Assembly (NCBI RefSeq): GCF_001439805.1
Contig: NZ_JYLK01000010.1
Span: 62,001-126,000, forward strand
Reading direction: 5' to 3'
DNA from: Pseudomonas trivialis
GTDB lineage: Bacteria > Pseudomonadota > Gammaproteobacteria > Pseudomonadales > Pseudomonadaceae
Length of the DNA stretch: 64,000 nt
In this document: positions 46,205-56,357 of the stretch, piece after piece
Position numbering within the stretch: position 1 is the stretch's first letter
How the letters are laid out: each line of letters opens with the position of its first letter
Made by a program: the position numbers and the translations under genes
Notes under the pieces: generated by a model
Told to the model about the DNA's origin: nothing
What the model saw: the letters and a program-made list of their open reading frames with translations, nothing else
Database searches by the model: none

Positions 46205-46551
46205 TGTGGGAGCTGGCTTGCCTGCGATAGCGGTCTGACTGTGTATATATCCGTTTCTGGGGTGACGGCTTGGATTGGTTCCGCCCTTACGGCGGGTCAC
46301 TTTTGGAAAAGAGCCCCAAAAGTAACCAAAAGGGCTCTTGCCCCACCACTCGGCACCTCGCTCCGGCTCGGTGTGCCCGCACACAGGCTTGAATCCGTGG
46401 GCCGCCGCAATGGGCCATCCATGGCCCAGTGCGGCTAACCCGGCGTCCTGCCGGGTTACCCACGGATTCAAGCCTGCGTGCGGCCAGCGTGGTTGACGGG
46501 GCGCTTGAGATCAAAGTCAAAAGCAGATCAAAAGCAGATCAAAAGCAGATC
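46205..46551. repeat. Composite intergenic repeat, copy B (complete)
   Basis: Same order as copy A: REP monomer at 46205, GTGTATATATCCGTT (one change) at 46241-46255, the hairpins, then the module with 25-bp inverted arms 46377-46401 and 46459-46483 (one mismatch, at a different position from copy A), and a tail of 11-bp tandem AGCAGATCAAA units. It separates the aminotransferase from the ALDH and fills the gap 46179-46578. Long minus-strand frames through it are spurious. Confidence 0.9.
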
Positions 46552-46578
46552 GAAAACGAATTATTTATGGAGGCTGGT

Positions 46579-48033
46579 ATGGGTCAGCGTTTGAATCACT
46601 TTATTAATGGCTTGGCCTCTGAGGCTTCGGAGGGTGGGCGGGTTGAGCTGGTCAATCCGGTGACGGAGCAGGTTTATGGCAGTTTCGCGCGGGGTACGGT
46701 CGAGGATGTGGATCGGGCGGTGAACGCGGCGTTTGAGCAGCTTGAGCGTGGCGAGTGGAGTCGGTTTGATGGCGCGCAGCGCGCTCGGGTGTTGTTGAAG
46801 CTGGCGGATCTGGTGGAACGCGACAGTGAGTTGCTGGCGGATATGGACGCCGATGCTATCGGGCGTTCGCCGCTGGAGCCACGGCGGATGGACTTGCCCA
46901 ATGTGCTTGCCAATCTGCGCGCGGCGGCAGGTTGGGCCAATCAGTTGGAGGGGCGGACCATTCCCAGTGGCGGGTATTTCGGCACCAGAACCCTGTCGTA
47001 CACCGTGCGTGAGCCGGTGGGTGTGGTTGGGGCCATTGTGCCGTGGAATTCGCCGCTGATGATCACCGTGTGGAAGCTCGCGGCGTTGCTGGCCGCAGGT
47101 TGCACGGTGGTGATCAAGCCTTCGGAAGAGACTCCGCAGTCGGCCCTGCACCTGGCGGTGCTGGCGCAGGAAGCGGGTTTTCCGGACGGTGTGATCAACG
47201 TGGTCACCGGCTACGGCAATGAGGTGGGTCGGGCGCTGTGTGAGCACCCGCACATCGCCAAGATCAGCTTCACCGGCAGCCCCGAAGCCGGGCGTGAAAT
47301 CCAGCGCACCGCCGGGGTGCTGTTCAAGCATGTCGCCCTGGAACTGGGCGGCAAAAGCCCGCAGATCGTGTTTGACGACGCCTCCTTCGAGGACGCGCTG
47401 CGCGGCTGCAGCCTTGGCCTGTTCGCCAATCAGGGCCAGATTTGTGCGGCCGGGTCGCGCATTCTGGTGCAGCGCGGCATCGCCGATCGTTTCGCCGCGG
47501 CGCTTGCCGAGGCGGCGCGTGCGGTCAAGGTGGGCGACCCGCGCCAGCCCGGTGTACAGATGGGGCCGGTCGCGAAGAAAGCGCAATGGGAGCGGGTCAA
47601 TCGCTATATCCAGCTGGGCATCGACGAAGGCGCCACCCTCCTCGCTGGCGGCGTGTCGAGCCCGGAACAGGGCTGGTTCGTGCGCCCGACCATTTTTGCC
47701 GACGCGCGCAATGACATGGCGATTGCCCGCGACGAAATCTTCGGCCCGGTGGGCACAATCATCCCGTTCGACGACGAAGCGGATGCCGTCGCCCTGGCCA
47801 ACGACTCCGCCTACGGCCTGGCAGCCACCGTGTGGACCGCCGACCTGGTGCGCGCCCATCGCGTGGCCGCCGCAGTCAAGGCTGGCGCGGTGGGCATCAA
47901 CTGCTGGAGCCCGTTGGATGCCAACCTGCCCTGGGGCGGCGTCAAGACCAGCGGCATCGGCCGTGAAGGCGGGTTTGGCGGCGCGCTGGCCTATACCGAG
48001 GAAAAGGTCATCACGGTGTTGCTGCCCCATTGA
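46579..48033 (+). CDS. Aldehyde dehydrogenase
   Basis: 484 residues. The Glu motif is LELGGKSPQ, the catalytic Cys lies in NQGQICAAGSR, and the cofactor region is VPWNSPLMIT. GGAGG lies five bases before the ATG at 46579, and it overlaps an earlier in-frame ATG at 46567, so 46579 is the probable start. Frames further upstream run through the repeat and are ignored. It probably oxidises the aldehyde made by the aminotransferase. The cytochrome b561 gene follows after 30 bp. Confidence 0.9.
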   Translation: MGQRLNHFINGLASEASEGGRVELVNPVTEQVYGSFARGTVEDVDRAVNAAFEQLERGEWSRFDGAQRARVLLKLADLVERDSELLADMDADAIGRSPLEPRRMDLPNVLANLRAAAGWANQLEGRTIPSGGYFGTRTLSYTVREPVGVVGAIVPWNSPLMITVWKLAALLAAGCTVVIKPSEETPQSALHLAVLAQEAGFPDGVINVVTGYGNEVGRALCEHPHIAKISFTGSPEAGREIQRTAGVLFKHVALELGGKSPQIVFDDASFEDALRGCSLGLFANQGQICAAGSRILVQRGIADRFAAALAEAARAVKVGDPRQPGVQMGPVAKKAQWERVNRYIQLGIDEGATLLAGGVSSPEQGWFVRPTIFADARNDMAIARDEIFGPVGTIIPFDDEADAVALANDSAYGLAATVWTADLVRAHRVAAAVKAGAVGINCWSPLDANLPWGGVKTSGIGREGGFGGALAYTEEKVITVLLPH

Positions 48034-48063
48034 GCGCAGCCCTTTATCCATGGAGAGATGTCG

Positions 48064-48618
48064 ATGAACACCGAAACGATTGACCGCTATCCAACCTCGT
48101 TGCGCCTTCTGCACTGGGTGCGCGCGGTGCTGATCGCCGGGCTGCTGTGGGCGGGCTGGCATATGACCGGGCTGGCCGATGAAGTGGCAAGCAAATATGA
48201 GCTGTATTACCCCTGGCACAAATCCTTCGGGGTGCTGGCGTTCATGCTGGTGCTGGTGCAGATCGTGTTGCGCTGGCGAACGCCGGTGCTGCCGTCACCG
48301 CCTGCGACGCTGGCGGCCCATGAGCGGTTTTTGTCACGGTTGGTGCAGCGCGCGATGTATGTGCTGATCGTGGTGGTGCCGTTGATGGGTTATTCGATGT
48401 CGAGCACTTACACGATGAGTGATGGGGTGTTTTTTTTCGGGGTGAATCTGCCGGAGTTGCTGGCGAAGAATGATGAGTGGTTTGTGGTGTTTCAGGGGTT
48501 GCACAAGGTGTGCGCTTATACGTTGCTCGGGTTGATTGTGGTGCATGTACTGGGGGCGCTTAAGCATCGGTTTTTTGATAAGGACCCGCGCAATGATGTG
48601 TTGCGTCGGATGCTCTGA
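48064..48618 (+). CDS. Cytochrome b561 family membrane protein
   Basis: 184 residues with four membrane helices and histidines placed for two b-type haems: LLHWVRAVLIAGL, YPWHKSFGVLAF and HKVCAYTLLGLIVVHVLGALKH. Bacterial b561 proteins move electrons between quinone and superoxide or another donor at the inner membrane. GGAGAG directs initiation to the ATG at 48064 rather than the ATG six bases earlier. It follows the ALDH closely and may be cotranscribed; a functional link is uncertain. Confidence 0.88.
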   Translation: MNTETIDRYPTSLRLLHWVRAVLIAGLLWAGWHMTGLADEVASKYELYYPWHKSFGVLAFMLVLVQIVLRWRTPVLPSPPATLAAHERFLSRLVQRAMYVLIVVVPLMGYSMSSTYTMSDGVFFFGVNLPELLAKNDEWFVVFQGLHKVCAYTLLGLIVVHVLGALKHRFFDKDPRNDVLRRML

Positions 48619-48655
48619 GGGATTGGTTTTTTGGCTGGGGGGACGCGGTTTGATT

Positions 48656-48839
48656 GTGTACATATCCGTTGCTGGGGGACGGCGGAGATTGGTTCCGCCC
48701 TTACGGCGGGTCACTTTGGAAAAGCCCCAAAGTAACCAAAGGGCTCTTGCCCCACCACTCGGCACCTCGCTTAGGTTCGGCCAGCGTGGTTGACGGGGCG
48801 CTTGAGATCAAGATAAAGAGCCAGATCAAAAGCAGAGCG
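48656..48839. repeat. Composite intergenic repeat, copy C (module absent)
   Basis: GTGTACATATCCGTT (48656-48670), the CCGCC/GGCGG and ACTTTGG/CCAAAGT hairpins, and the CCAGCGTGGTTGACGGGGCG tail are present. The segment equal to 18969-19080 of copy A, which is the whole 25-bp inverted-repeat module, is missing; TTCGG joins CCAGCG directly at 48780/48781. The leading REP monomer is also absent. The rest of the gap to 48934 holds nothing recognisable. Confidence 0.88.
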
Positions 48840-48934
48840 GAGCTTCGGGCTGCGGCGAAATGGCGCATGCCTTGTGCTTTCACTTGGGCGGTTAACTGCG
48901 GCTAAATAGCGGCCCCTTTGTGTCGACTGCCTTG

Positions 48935-49315
48935 ATGCCCATGTTTTCACGCATCAGTCCCTGGATTGCCTGCCTGGCCTTGCTGCTGAATATGCTGGCC
49001 ATGCCGCTCAGCCGTGCCATGCAGGCACCGGATAGCGGGTTGATGCTGTGGGGTGGGTTCTGTTCGTCGAACGCCCTGCCGCCAGGCTTTGACAAGCTGG
49101 TCATGCCATTCAAGTCGGCGCCTTCATCCGGTGAGATGAAGCACGGTGACTGTTGCTGCGGGCATGCCGGTCTGGCGGCGTTGCCGTCCAACCATTACCG
49201 CCATTTTCTGCCGCGTCATGCAGCGGATATCATCCTTGATGATCCGCTGTTGCCGGCGCTGCATCCGAGGATTCGCTGGCCGAGCCTGAGTCCGCGCGCC
49301 TCCCCTGTTGCCTGA
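48935..49315 (+). CDS. DUF2946 family protein
   Basis: About 126 residues. An N-terminal hydrophobic helix (WIACLALLLNMLAMPLS), a FCSSN segment and a CCCGHAG cysteine cluster are the marks of DUF2946, often found next to TonB-dependent metal receptors and copper genes. The Cys/His pattern suggests metal binding in the periplasm. The start is uncertain: ATG 48935 or 48941, or GTG 48920, with no ribosome site seen. It precedes the TonB receptor by 83 bp in the same orientation. Confidence 0.75.
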   Translation: MPMFSRISPWIACLALLLNMLAMPLSRAMQAPDSGLMLWGGFCSSNALPPGFDKLVMPFKSAPSSGEMKHGDCCCGHAGLAALPSNHYRHFLPRHAADIILDDPLLPALHPRIRWPSLSPRASPVA

Positions 49316-49397
49316 TTGCCCCGAACTCCATGTTCCAGCCGCGCCGTTGCGTGGCTGAACGTCCTTGACGTTTTTCAGGTTTCAGGAAGCGTGCCTT

Positions 49398-51467
49398 ATG
49401 CCTGCTCCATCTACTCTGCCGCGCGCAAAGCGTGTGGCTGTGCCCTGCTCACTCTGGCCGATGCTCTCGGTGAGCCTGCTTGCCTTCTCGTCATTGACCT
49501 CGGCGGACGAAAGCTCCGCCCTCACCCTTGGCGCGGTCGCGATCCAGGGCACCAGCGCTGACAGCGGCCCACTCGGCACCCACGGCGTGCTCGGTTCGGT
49601 GGACATCCTCAGCGCCGATGTCGTGGAAAAAATGCCGGTCAACTACAGCTGGGAGCTGTTCAGTCGGGCGCCGGGGGTGATGCTGACCGAATTCAACCAG
49701 GGCACCACCTCCGGCAAGATTTCGTTTCGCGGTTTCAACGGCGAAGGTGAAGTGAACGCGGTCAAGCTGCTGATCGACGGCATTCCCAGTAACAGCAACG
49801 ACGGCAACATGCCGTTCATGGACATGATTTTCCCACTGGAACTGGACAGCATCGAAGTGGTGCGCGGCACCAGCGATGCCCGTTACGGCCTGAACAACAT
49901 CGCCGGCAACGTGAACATGCTCACCCGCACCGGCGATGACTACACCCGTGCGCGCATCCGTTACGCCAGCGATGGCACCCGTGAAACCCAGTTCGCCAAG
50001 GGCATCGAGGGCAGCAACTGGACGCAGAACTACTTTTTCGCCTACCAGAAAGCAGACGGCTATCGCGATCACGCCGAGGCGGACAAATTGTCGATGTCCG
50101 GCAAGTGGTTCTACACCCCGGACGACAATCGCTACCGCATCGGCCTGATCGCCCGCCATTACGAAACCGAGGCCCGGGAGCCCGGTTATCTGAGTGCCGA
50201 CGATGCGCACCAGCATCCCCGCATGAGCAACGCCTACAACGCCAGCGACAAGGGCACACGGCGCATGAACCAGCTCAGCCTGCACCTTGATACCGAGCTG
50301 GCCGAGACGCTGGCGTGGTCGGCGAAAACCTACCTCAACACCTTCGATGACCGACGCTGGACCCAGTACTGGCGCACCAGCGCCCAGCAGGAACGGGACG
50401 CTTACGAAACCCAGTACGGCGCCCTCACCTCTCTGACCTGGCGCCCCGCCGTCAGCGGGCTGTACCACTTCGCCCTGGAAGGCGGCGCGGATATCCAGCG
50501 CCAGCAGAACACCAGCGAGCGCTACCGCACCCTGAACCGCGCGCGCCTGGCGCAGACCCGGGATCAGCAGTTCGACTTCGACACCGTGGGTGCGTACGTG
50601 CAGGCCGAGATTCAACCGTTCGAATCACTGAAGATCATCCCCGCGTACCGCGTCGACCGGATCCAGGGCGACTTCACCAATGAAATGACCGGCACGGACT
50701 ACGCCATCAACGACTACGGGCTGATCAAGCAACCCAAGCTCAGCGTGGTGTATGCGCCCTGGGACGTGGCCAGCGTCTACGCCAACTGGGGCCGCACCTT
50801 CCAGGTGGGCACCGGGGCCGCCGCCTACAAAATTCCGCCGCGTGACACCGACCTTGCACCGTCGATCAACGAGGGCTGGGAAACCGGCATCACGTTTACC
50901 CCTGCCGATTGGGTCGACGGGCGCATTGCCTACTGGCAACAGCAGGCCAGCGGTGAAGTCAGCCGCCGGCTCAACGACCCCAGCGGCGAGTCGGACAATG
51001 TCGGTCAGACCCGCCGCTGGGGCTACGACGCGCAGCTCAACCTGCACCCGAACGCGCGCACCGAGGTCTGGCTGGCCTACGCCTGGCAGTACTCGAAAAT
51101 CCTGCAGCCCAGCGCGACCCTACCGGTCAGCAAAGGCCGCGAAATCGACCACATTCCCCATCATTTGTACAATGCCGGCATTCGTTACCAGGCCACACCG
51201 GCTCTGCAACTCAGCGCGTGGATGAATGGGCAGACTCACTACTATCTGGAGCGGGAGAACACCCAAGGCACTTACGGCGGTTATGTGTTGATGAACCTTG
51301 GTGCCGTTTACCGAGTGACGGAGTCGGTCAGTGTTGATCTGCAGGTGAAAAACCTCACTAACCGTTATTACAAATATGCCTGGTATGACCCGGATGGGGC
51401 CAGGGCATCGCTGCATTCGCCGGGGGATGGGCGGACGCTGATGAGTGGGGTGACGTTGGATTTTTAG
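49398..51467 (+). CDS. TonB-dependent outer-membrane receptor
   Basis: 689 residues: a signal peptide (about 35 residues), a plug domain (VEKMPVNYSWELFSRAPGV, VRGTSDARYGLNNIAGNVNM) and a 22-strand barrel ending in a typical aromatic C-terminus (SGVTLDF). It takes up a siderophore, metal complex or similar ligand using TonB energy. The ATG at 49398 has AGGAAG upstream; an 11-residue extension is not preferred. The DUF2946 protein upstream points to a metal, perhaps copper, rather than a siderophore, but this is inference. Confidence 0.88.
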   Translation: MPAPSTLPRAKRVAVPCSLWPMLSVSLLAFSSLTSADESSALTLGAVAIQGTSADSGPLGTHGVLGSVDILSADVVEKMPVNYSWELFSRAPGVMLTEFNQGTTSGKISFRGFNGEGEVNAVKLLIDGIPSNSNDGNMPFMDMIFPLELDSIEVVRGTSDARYGLNNIAGNVNMLTRTGDDYTRARIRYASDGTRETQFAKGIEGSNWTQNYFFAYQKADGYRDHAEADKLSMSGKWFYTPDDNRYRIGLIARHYETEAREPGYLSADDAHQHPRMSNAYNASDKGTRRMNQLSLHLDTELAETLAWSAKTYLNTFDDRRWTQYWRTSAQQERDAYETQYGALTSLTWRPAVSGLYHFALEGGADIQRQQNTSERYRTLNRARLAQTRDQQFDFDTVGAYVQAEIQPFESLKIIPAYRVDRIQGDFTNEMTGTDYAINDYGLIKQPKLSVVYAPWDVASVYANWGRTFQVGTGAAAYKIPPRDTDLAPSINEGWETGITFTPADWVDGRIAYWQQQASGEVSRRLNDPSGESDNVGQTRRWGYDAQLNLHPNARTEVWLAYAWQYSKILQPSATLPVSKGREIDHIPHHLYNAGIRYQATPALQLSAWMNGQTHYYLERENTQGTYGGYVLMNLGAVYRVTESVSVDLQVKNLTNRYYKYAWYDPDGARASLHSPGDGRTLMSGVTLDF

Positions 51468-51473
51468 GGGTTG

Positions 51474-51511
51474 GTGTACATATCCGTTACCGCACCAACG
51501 GATATGTACAC
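51474..51511. repeat. Palindrome made of two inverted copies of the repeat 15-mer
   Basis: GTGTACATATCCGTT (51474-51488), an 8-bp loop, and its exact complement (51497-51511). The same 15-mer starts copies A and C of the composite repeat. It lies between convergent genes, so it may block read-through, but neither strand has a T-run after the stem, as an intrinsic terminator would. Confidence 0.9.
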
Positions 51512-51530
51512 AAAAAACAAACCCCAACCC

Positions 51531-52049
51531 TCACTGCCTGGCATGCCGAACCTGCACCTCCGGCATCGCCGAAGAATGGTGATTAAGAATCTTCCACTGC
51601 CCCTCGACCTGCTCATAAACAAAGGTATACCGCGCCTGTACCTGCCGCTTGCCCCCATTGGCCTCGGTCAACGTAAAGGTATACACCCCACTGTCCATTG
51701 CCACATTGCTGCCCAGCTGGCGGATCTCGCGGTAGTTGATCTGCCCCACCGGCTTGAGCGCCAGGAAGTGATCGAAGTAATCCCTGATCTGATCCGGCGT
51801 GGTGCGCACCTGGTTGGACACGGTCGGCTGCAACACCGCATCCGGCGCGTACAGTTCAACCACCGATTTGGCATCGCCGGTCTGCAAGGCAGTGTTCCAG
51901 CGGTCGAACAGCCCGGCAATCTCGCGGTCCTTCACATTGACAGGCGCCTGGGCCACGTCCAGGTACACATAAGGGGCCGTGACGGCGGCCTGGGCAAGCG
52001 GTGCGCTCAGGGCAAACAGCAGGGCGAGGGCGGCGGTTCTGGATTTCAT
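51531..52049 (-). CDS. Secreted SnoaL-like (DUF4440/SgcJ) protein
   Basis: 172 residues: a signal peptide (MKSRTAALALLFALSAPLAQA) and a cone-shaped NTF2-like fold with FDRWNTALQTGDAKSVVELY and a KILNHHSSAMPE end, as in the SgcJ/EcaC oxidoreductase-type family. It is probably periplasmic and small-molecule binding; no reaction assigned. GGAGC precedes the ATG at 52049; a 22-residue extension lacks a signal-peptide logic. Confidence 0.82.
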   Translation of the reverse strand: MKSRTAALALLFALSAPLAQAAVTAPYVYLDVAQAPVNVKDREIAGLFDRWNTALQTGDAKSVVELYAPDAVLQPTVSNQVRTTPDQIRDYFDHFLALKPVGQINYREIRQLGSNVAMDSGVYTFTLTEANGGKRQVQARYTFVYEQVEGQWKILNHHSSAMPEVQVRHARQ

Positions 52050-52204
52050 TGCGATGCTCCGGTGGTGTTCGTTGAGCCCACTTTGCCAAGCCGCCCGCCT
52101 CCCGCCATCGGCCAACCGGAGTCATTTGCCTATGCCATCTGGCAGATGGCGCACAGGGTGCCGGACGCGGTCTAATAGCCGCCTCGCGCCCCTGAGCATT
52201 CAAC

Positions 52205-53383
52205 ATGCACAACACGCCTCACGACCCCGCCAGCGCGCTAGCCATGCGTGCGCACTTCAGGCAGTCGCAAAGCCGCACCGCGCGCCTGCGCCTGCTGGTC
52301 GACACCGGACAGGAACTGGCTCACCTGGCCCCCGCCGCCATGCGCGAACGCGTGCTGGAACGGGCCTGCGGGTTTCTGGCGATGGACCACGGGCTGCTGC
52401 AGGAATGGGACACCAAGGGCGTCGCCCACACCAGCGCCCGCCAGGGCAACCCGGCCCACCTCGCCCGCCTGGCGACCCTCGCCGACCGCAGCCGGCGCAC
52501 ACCGTACTGGCAGGAACTGCCCGGCGAGGCGCTGCCCAGCGTGCTGCACGTACCGCTGCGCGGCAGCGACGGCGGCACCTTTGGCGTGCTGGTGCTGGGC
52601 AACAGCGTGAGCCTGCGCGCGCCGGACCATGAAGACGCTGAATCCCTGCAATTGCTTGCCACGCTGCTGGCCGCGCACCTGGAAAACGACCGCCTGCTGA
52701 CCACCCTCAAGGGCCGCGACAAACACCTCTCCGAGCTGGTCAACCGGTTGCTGCATGCCCAGGAAGATGAGCGCAAACGCGTGGCCTACGACTTGCACGA
52801 CGGCCTGGCGCAAACCCTCGCCGGCCTGCACCAGCGCCTGCAAGGGTTCGCCGGCCGCTGCCCGCCGTTGCCCGACGCCCTGGCCGCCGACCTGCAGGCT
52901 ATCCTGACCCTGGCACAGCACTCGGTCGGTGAAGGCCGGCAACTGATCGCCGGCCTGCGGCCCGTGGTGCTCGACGACTTCGGCCTGTTCAAGGCTCTGG
53001 ACAAGGAAGCTGACCGTCTGCGCGATGCCGGTGTGCGCGTGGTCTGGCAGGTGCACTGCGACGCGCGCCTGCCCAGCCAGGTGGAGATCGCCCTGTTTCG
53101 CATCGGCCAGGAGGCGATCAACAATGTGCTCAAGCACGCGCAGGCCAGCCAGGTGCAACTGGCCCTTGAACTGCGCGACGGCGAGGCCGCACTGCGGGTG
53201 GACGACAACGGCCGGGGCTTTGCCGCCGGGCAGCCACGCGATGACGCGCAGCACCTGGGCCTTGCCACCATGCAGGAGCGCGCCAGTCTGCTGGGCGGAC
53301 GCTTCAGTTGCGTCAGCGCGCTCGACGGCGGAACCCGCTTGCAGGCCAGCGTGCCTGCCCACTTCAACGGAACTTGCCCATGA
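52205..53383 (+). CDS. Soluble GAF-domain sensor histidine kinase (NarX/DegS type)
   Basis: 392 residues. An N-terminal GAF-like domain spans about 35-165, then HisKA_3 with His198 in [12 protein letters not shown], and an ATPase with [21 protein letters not shown] and [14 protein letters not shown]. There is no membrane helix, so the signal is cytoplasmic. Its stop overlaps the LuxR-type regulator start by 4 bp, making a direct pair. Confidence 0.9.
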   Translation: MHNTPHDPASALAMRAHFRQSQSRTARLRLLVDTGQELAHLAPAAMRERVLERACGFLAMDHGLLQEWDTKGVAHTSARQGNPAHLARLATLADRSRRTPYWQELPGEALPSVLHVPLRGSDGGTFGVLVLGNSVSLRAPDHEDAESLQLLATLLAAHLENDRLLTTLKGRDKHLSELVNRLLHAQEDERKRVAYDLHDGLAQTLAGLHQRLQGFAGRCPPLPDALAADLQAILTLAQHSVGEGRQLIAGLRPVVLDDFGLFKALDKEADRLRDAGVRVVWQVHCDARLPSQVEIALFRIGQEAINNVLKHAQASQVQLALELRDGEAALRVDDNGRGFAAGQPRDDAQHLGLATMQERASLLGGRFSCVSALDGGTRLQASVPAHFNGTCP

Positions 53384-54033
53384 GCGATGTACTGCGTCTG
53401 GTCCTCGCGGACGATCACGAAGTGACCCGCACCGGCTTTGTCGCCCTGCTGGCCGGCCACCCGCAATTCGAGGTGGTCGGGCAGGCGCGCGATGGCCAAC
53501 AGGCCGTGGCGTTGTGCGAGCAACTGCTGCCGGACATCGTCATCCTCGATATCCGCATGCCGGTGCTTAACGGCCTTGGCGCGGCGCGCCTGCTGCAACA
53601 ACGCCTGCCGGCCCTCAAGGTGGTGATGTTCACCATGGACGACAGCCCCGACCACCTGGAAGCGGCGATCAATGCCGGTGCCGTCGGCTACCTGCTCAAG
53701 GACGCCAGCCGTGACGAGGTGATCGCCGCCCTGCAGCAAGTGGCCGCCGGTGGCGAAGCGCTCAACAGCCTGGTCAGCACGCGCCTGCTGCGGCGCATGG
53801 CCGAGCGCAACGTCGGCGGCGCGGCGCCCATGGAACACCTCACGCCACGGGAGCGCCAGGTGCTGGGCCTGGTCGCCACGGGCATGAGCAACCGCGAAAT
53901 CGGCGCACAGTTGGGGATTACCACCGGCACCGCCAAGGCCCATGTCGAGCGGGTAATCGGCAAGCTGGGCGCCGCTGACCGCACCCAGGCGGCGGTGCGC
54001 GGCATCGCCCTGGGCCTGGTGACCCAGGCATGA
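53380..54033 (+). CDS. LuxR-family response regulator
   Basis: 217 residues: a receiver with Asp57 in IVILDIRMP and a C-terminal LuxR HTH ([21 protein letters not shown]). It is phosphorylated by the kinase encoded just upstream and binds DNA. ATGA overlaps link it to both neighbours (53380-53383 and 54030-54033), so expression of the three is coupled. The target genes are not evident. Confidence 0.93.
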   Translation: MSDVLRLVLADDHEVTRTGFVALLAGHPQFEVVGQARDGQQAVALCEQLLPDIVILDIRMPVLNGLGAARLLQQRLPALKVVMFTMDDSPDHLEAAINAGAVGYLLKDASRDEVIAALQQVAAGGEALNSLVSTRLLRRMAERNVGGAAPMEHLTPRERQVLGLVATGMSNREIGAQLGITTGTAKAHVERVIGKLGAADRTQAAVRGIALGLVTQA

Positions 54034-56357
54034 GGCGCTTGCAGGCGCAGCGTTGGGCCGACCTGCCGTTGCGCGGCAAGGCGCTGCTGGTGATTTCGCT
54101 GCCACTGGTGGTGCTGCTGCTGTCCCTGGTGTTGATCTACATCACCGAACGCCAAACGGCCCACGCCGAAGAGGACGTGCGTCGGGTGCTGCGCGTGCAG
54201 CGCGATATCCAGGCCGTGCACACCCTGCTGGCCGAAGCGGCGGGCAGCGTGCGCGGCTACCTGTTGACCCGCCGCGAGGACTTCCTGCCCAGCTACCGCA
54301 CGGCCGGCCCGCAGATCGAATCGGCGCTGCACAGGCTCGACAGCAACGTGCGCGACCCGCGGGTGCGCGAGCAGCTCAACGCAATCAAGCCGCTGATCGC
54401 GCACAAGGTCGACGGCCTGGAAGCCATGCTCAACGACCGCGAGGCCACGGCGGAATCGATCAGCGCGATTCTGATCAGCAACAAGCACATCCTCGATGCG
54501 TTGCGCCAACACATCAGCACCATGCTCAGGCTGGAGGATTCGTTGCTGGCCGAACGCAGCAAGGCCGCGGCCGAAACCCGCGAGCGCCTGCTGCTGTCGA
54601 CCTGGCTGGCGGCGGTCTGCGGCTTGTTCGGCGCCATCGTCGCGGTGCTGTTTCTGTCCAAGGGCATCGTCGCCCGGGTGCAGAACGTGCAACGCAACGC
54701 GCAGCGCCTGGCGCTGGGTCACCCGCTGCTGCCGCAACCGCCGGAACACGATGAAATCGGCCAGTTGGGCACGCGCCTGGTGGAGGCCGGCCTGCTGCTG
54801 TCGGAGCGCGAGCGCGCGCTGCGCGACAACGAAGAGCGCTTGCGGCTGATCATCGACGGGGTCAAGGACTACGGGATCTTCGCCCTCGACACGGCGGGCC
54901 ACGTCACCAGTTGGAACAACGGCGCCGAGCGCATCAAGGGTTACACCGAACAGGAAATCATCGGCCAGCATTTCTCGGTGTTCTACCTGCCCGAGGAATG
55001 CCCGCAGCACCCGGCCATGGCATTGCGCGAAGCCACGCGCAACGGCGACTACACCGAAGAAGGCTGGCGCTGCCGCCAGGACGGCACGCACTTCTGGGCC
55101 AGCGTGGTGATCACCGCGCAGTACGACGGCACCGGTGCGCTGCGCGGCTTCTCGAAGATCACCCGCGACATCACCGACCGCCGCGCGGCGGAAATCGCCC
55201 TGCGCACCGCGCGCGAAGAGGCCGAACGCGCCAGTCGCGCCAAGAGCGAGTTTCTGTCGCGCATGAGCCACGAACTGCGCACCCCGCTCAACTCGATCCT
55301 GGGCTTTGCACAACTGCTGGAAATGGACGCACCGGCCGCGCAGAAAGCCAACGTCGGTCACATCCTGCGTGCCGGGCAACACCTGCTGACGCTGATCAAT
55401 GAAGTGCTGGACATCGCCAAGATCGAGGCCGGGCGCCTGCCGCTCAACATCGAGCCATTGCCGTTGGCCGGAGTGCTGCAGGAGTGCCTGACGCTGGTGT
55501 CGCCGATGGCGGCGGACGCAGGCATCCAGTTGCAGCCACTGCCGGCGCTCGCCCCCGACCTGGGCATCGTCGCCGACCGCCAACGCCTTACCCAGGTGCT
55601 GCTCAACCTGCTGTCCAATGCGATCAAGTACAACCTGCGCCCCGGCCATGTGAGCATCGAGGTGACGCTGCACGGCCAACGCATCGGCGTGTCGGTGTGC
55701 GACACCGGCAAGGGCATTGCGGCCGGGCACCTTGGGCAACTGTTCAAGCCGTTCGAGCGTCTGGGCGCCGACCCCACCGTCGAAGGCAGCGGGCTGGGCC
55801 TGGCGCTGAGCAAGAGCCTGCTGGAGAAGATGGGCGGCACCCTGCAGGTGCACAGTCAGCCGGGCATCGGTTCGCGTTTTACCCTGGAGTTGCCGCTGGT
55901 ACGGGTGCAGGAAACGCAACGTCCCGGCGCTGCCGTCAGCGATGCCCCGTTGGCCCGCCCTGCCCCCGGCACGCAGGCGATCCACGGCAAGGTGCTGTGT
56001 ATCGAAGACAACCTCGCCAGCCTGGCGCTGATCGAAACCCTGTTGCAGCGCAGGCCGGGCATCAAGCTGCTGTCGAGCATGCAGGGCCAGCTCGGGCTGG
56101 ACCTGGCCGCGCAGCATGCGCCCCAACTGATTCTGCTGGACGTATCGCTGCCCGACATCGACGGCCTGCAAGTGCTGCAACGCCTGCGCCGCGCGCCGCT
56201 GACCCGCGACACGCCGGTGCTGATGCTCACCGCCGATGCCAGCAACCTCACCCGCACAGCCTTGCAGCACACCGGCGCCACCGCCGTGCTGAACAAACCG
56301 ATCAACGTGCCTGCGTTTCTCGCCCACCTCGACCAGTATTTTCCGGAGCCCGCGTGA
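54030..56357 (+). CDS. CHASE3-PAS hybrid sensor histidine kinase
   Basis: 775 residues: TM1 (about 18-37), a CHASE3-like periplasmic helical domain, TM2 (about 188-210), HAMP-like linker, PAS (about 265-385, [20 protein letters not shown]), HisKA with His414 in [13 protein letters not shown], HATPase, and a C-terminal receiver with Asp704 in [10 protein letters not shown]. It senses an envelope signal together with a PAS cofactor or ligand. It overlaps the LuxR regulator by 4 bp and the next regulator by 4 bp, an unusual four-gene relay. Confidence 0.92.
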   Translation: MRRLQAQRWADLPLRGKALLVISLPLVVLLLSLVLIYITERQTAHAEEDVRRVLRVQRDIQAVHTLLAEAAGSVRGYLLTRREDFLPSYRTAGPQIESALHRLDSNVRDPRVREQLNAIKPLIAHKVDGLEAMLNDREATAESISAILISNKHILDALRQHISTMLRLEDSLLAERSKAAAETRERLLLSTWLAAVCGLFGAIVAVLFLSKGIVARVQNVQRNAQRLALGHPLLPQPPEHDEIGQLGTRLVEAGLLLSERERALRDNEERLRLIIDGVKDYGIFALDTAGHVTSWNNGAERIKGYTEQEIIGQHFSVFYLPEECPQHPAMALREATRNGDYTEEGWRCRQDGTHFWASVVITAQYDGTGALRGFSKITRDITDRRAAEIALRTAREEAERASRAKSEFLSRMSHELRTPLNSILGFAQLLEMDAPAAQKANVGHILRAGQHLLTLINEVLDIAKIEAGRLPLNIEPLPLAGVLQECLTLVSPMAADAGIQLQPLPALAPDLGIVADRQRLTQVLLNLLSNAIKYNLRPGHVSIEVTLHGQRIGVSVCDTGKGIAAGHLGQLFKPFERLGADPTVEGSGLGLALSKSLLEKMGGTLQVHSQPGIGSRFTLELPLVRVQETQRPGAAVSDAPLARPAPGTQAIHGKVLCIEDNLASLALIETLLQRRPGIKLLSSMQGQLGLDLAAQHAPQLILLDVSLPDIDGLQVLQRLRRAPLTRDTPVLMLTADASNLTRTALQHTGATAVLNKPINVPAFLAHLDQYFPEPA

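Noticed and set aside
45533..46471. Minus-strand frame reading through repeat copy B into the aminotransferase
   Set aside because: Similar translations arise from copy A (18781-19068), so it is repeat-derived and not a gene family.
51474..51511. Intrinsic terminator between the TonB receptor and SnoaL genes
   Set aside because: The stem is strong, but neither strand has a T-run directly after it. Kept as a repeat only.
53688..56327. 879-codon minus-strand frame opposite the hybrid kinase
   Set aside because: Antisense to a clear CHASE3-PAS kinase; the translation is Arg/Gln-rich without any fold.
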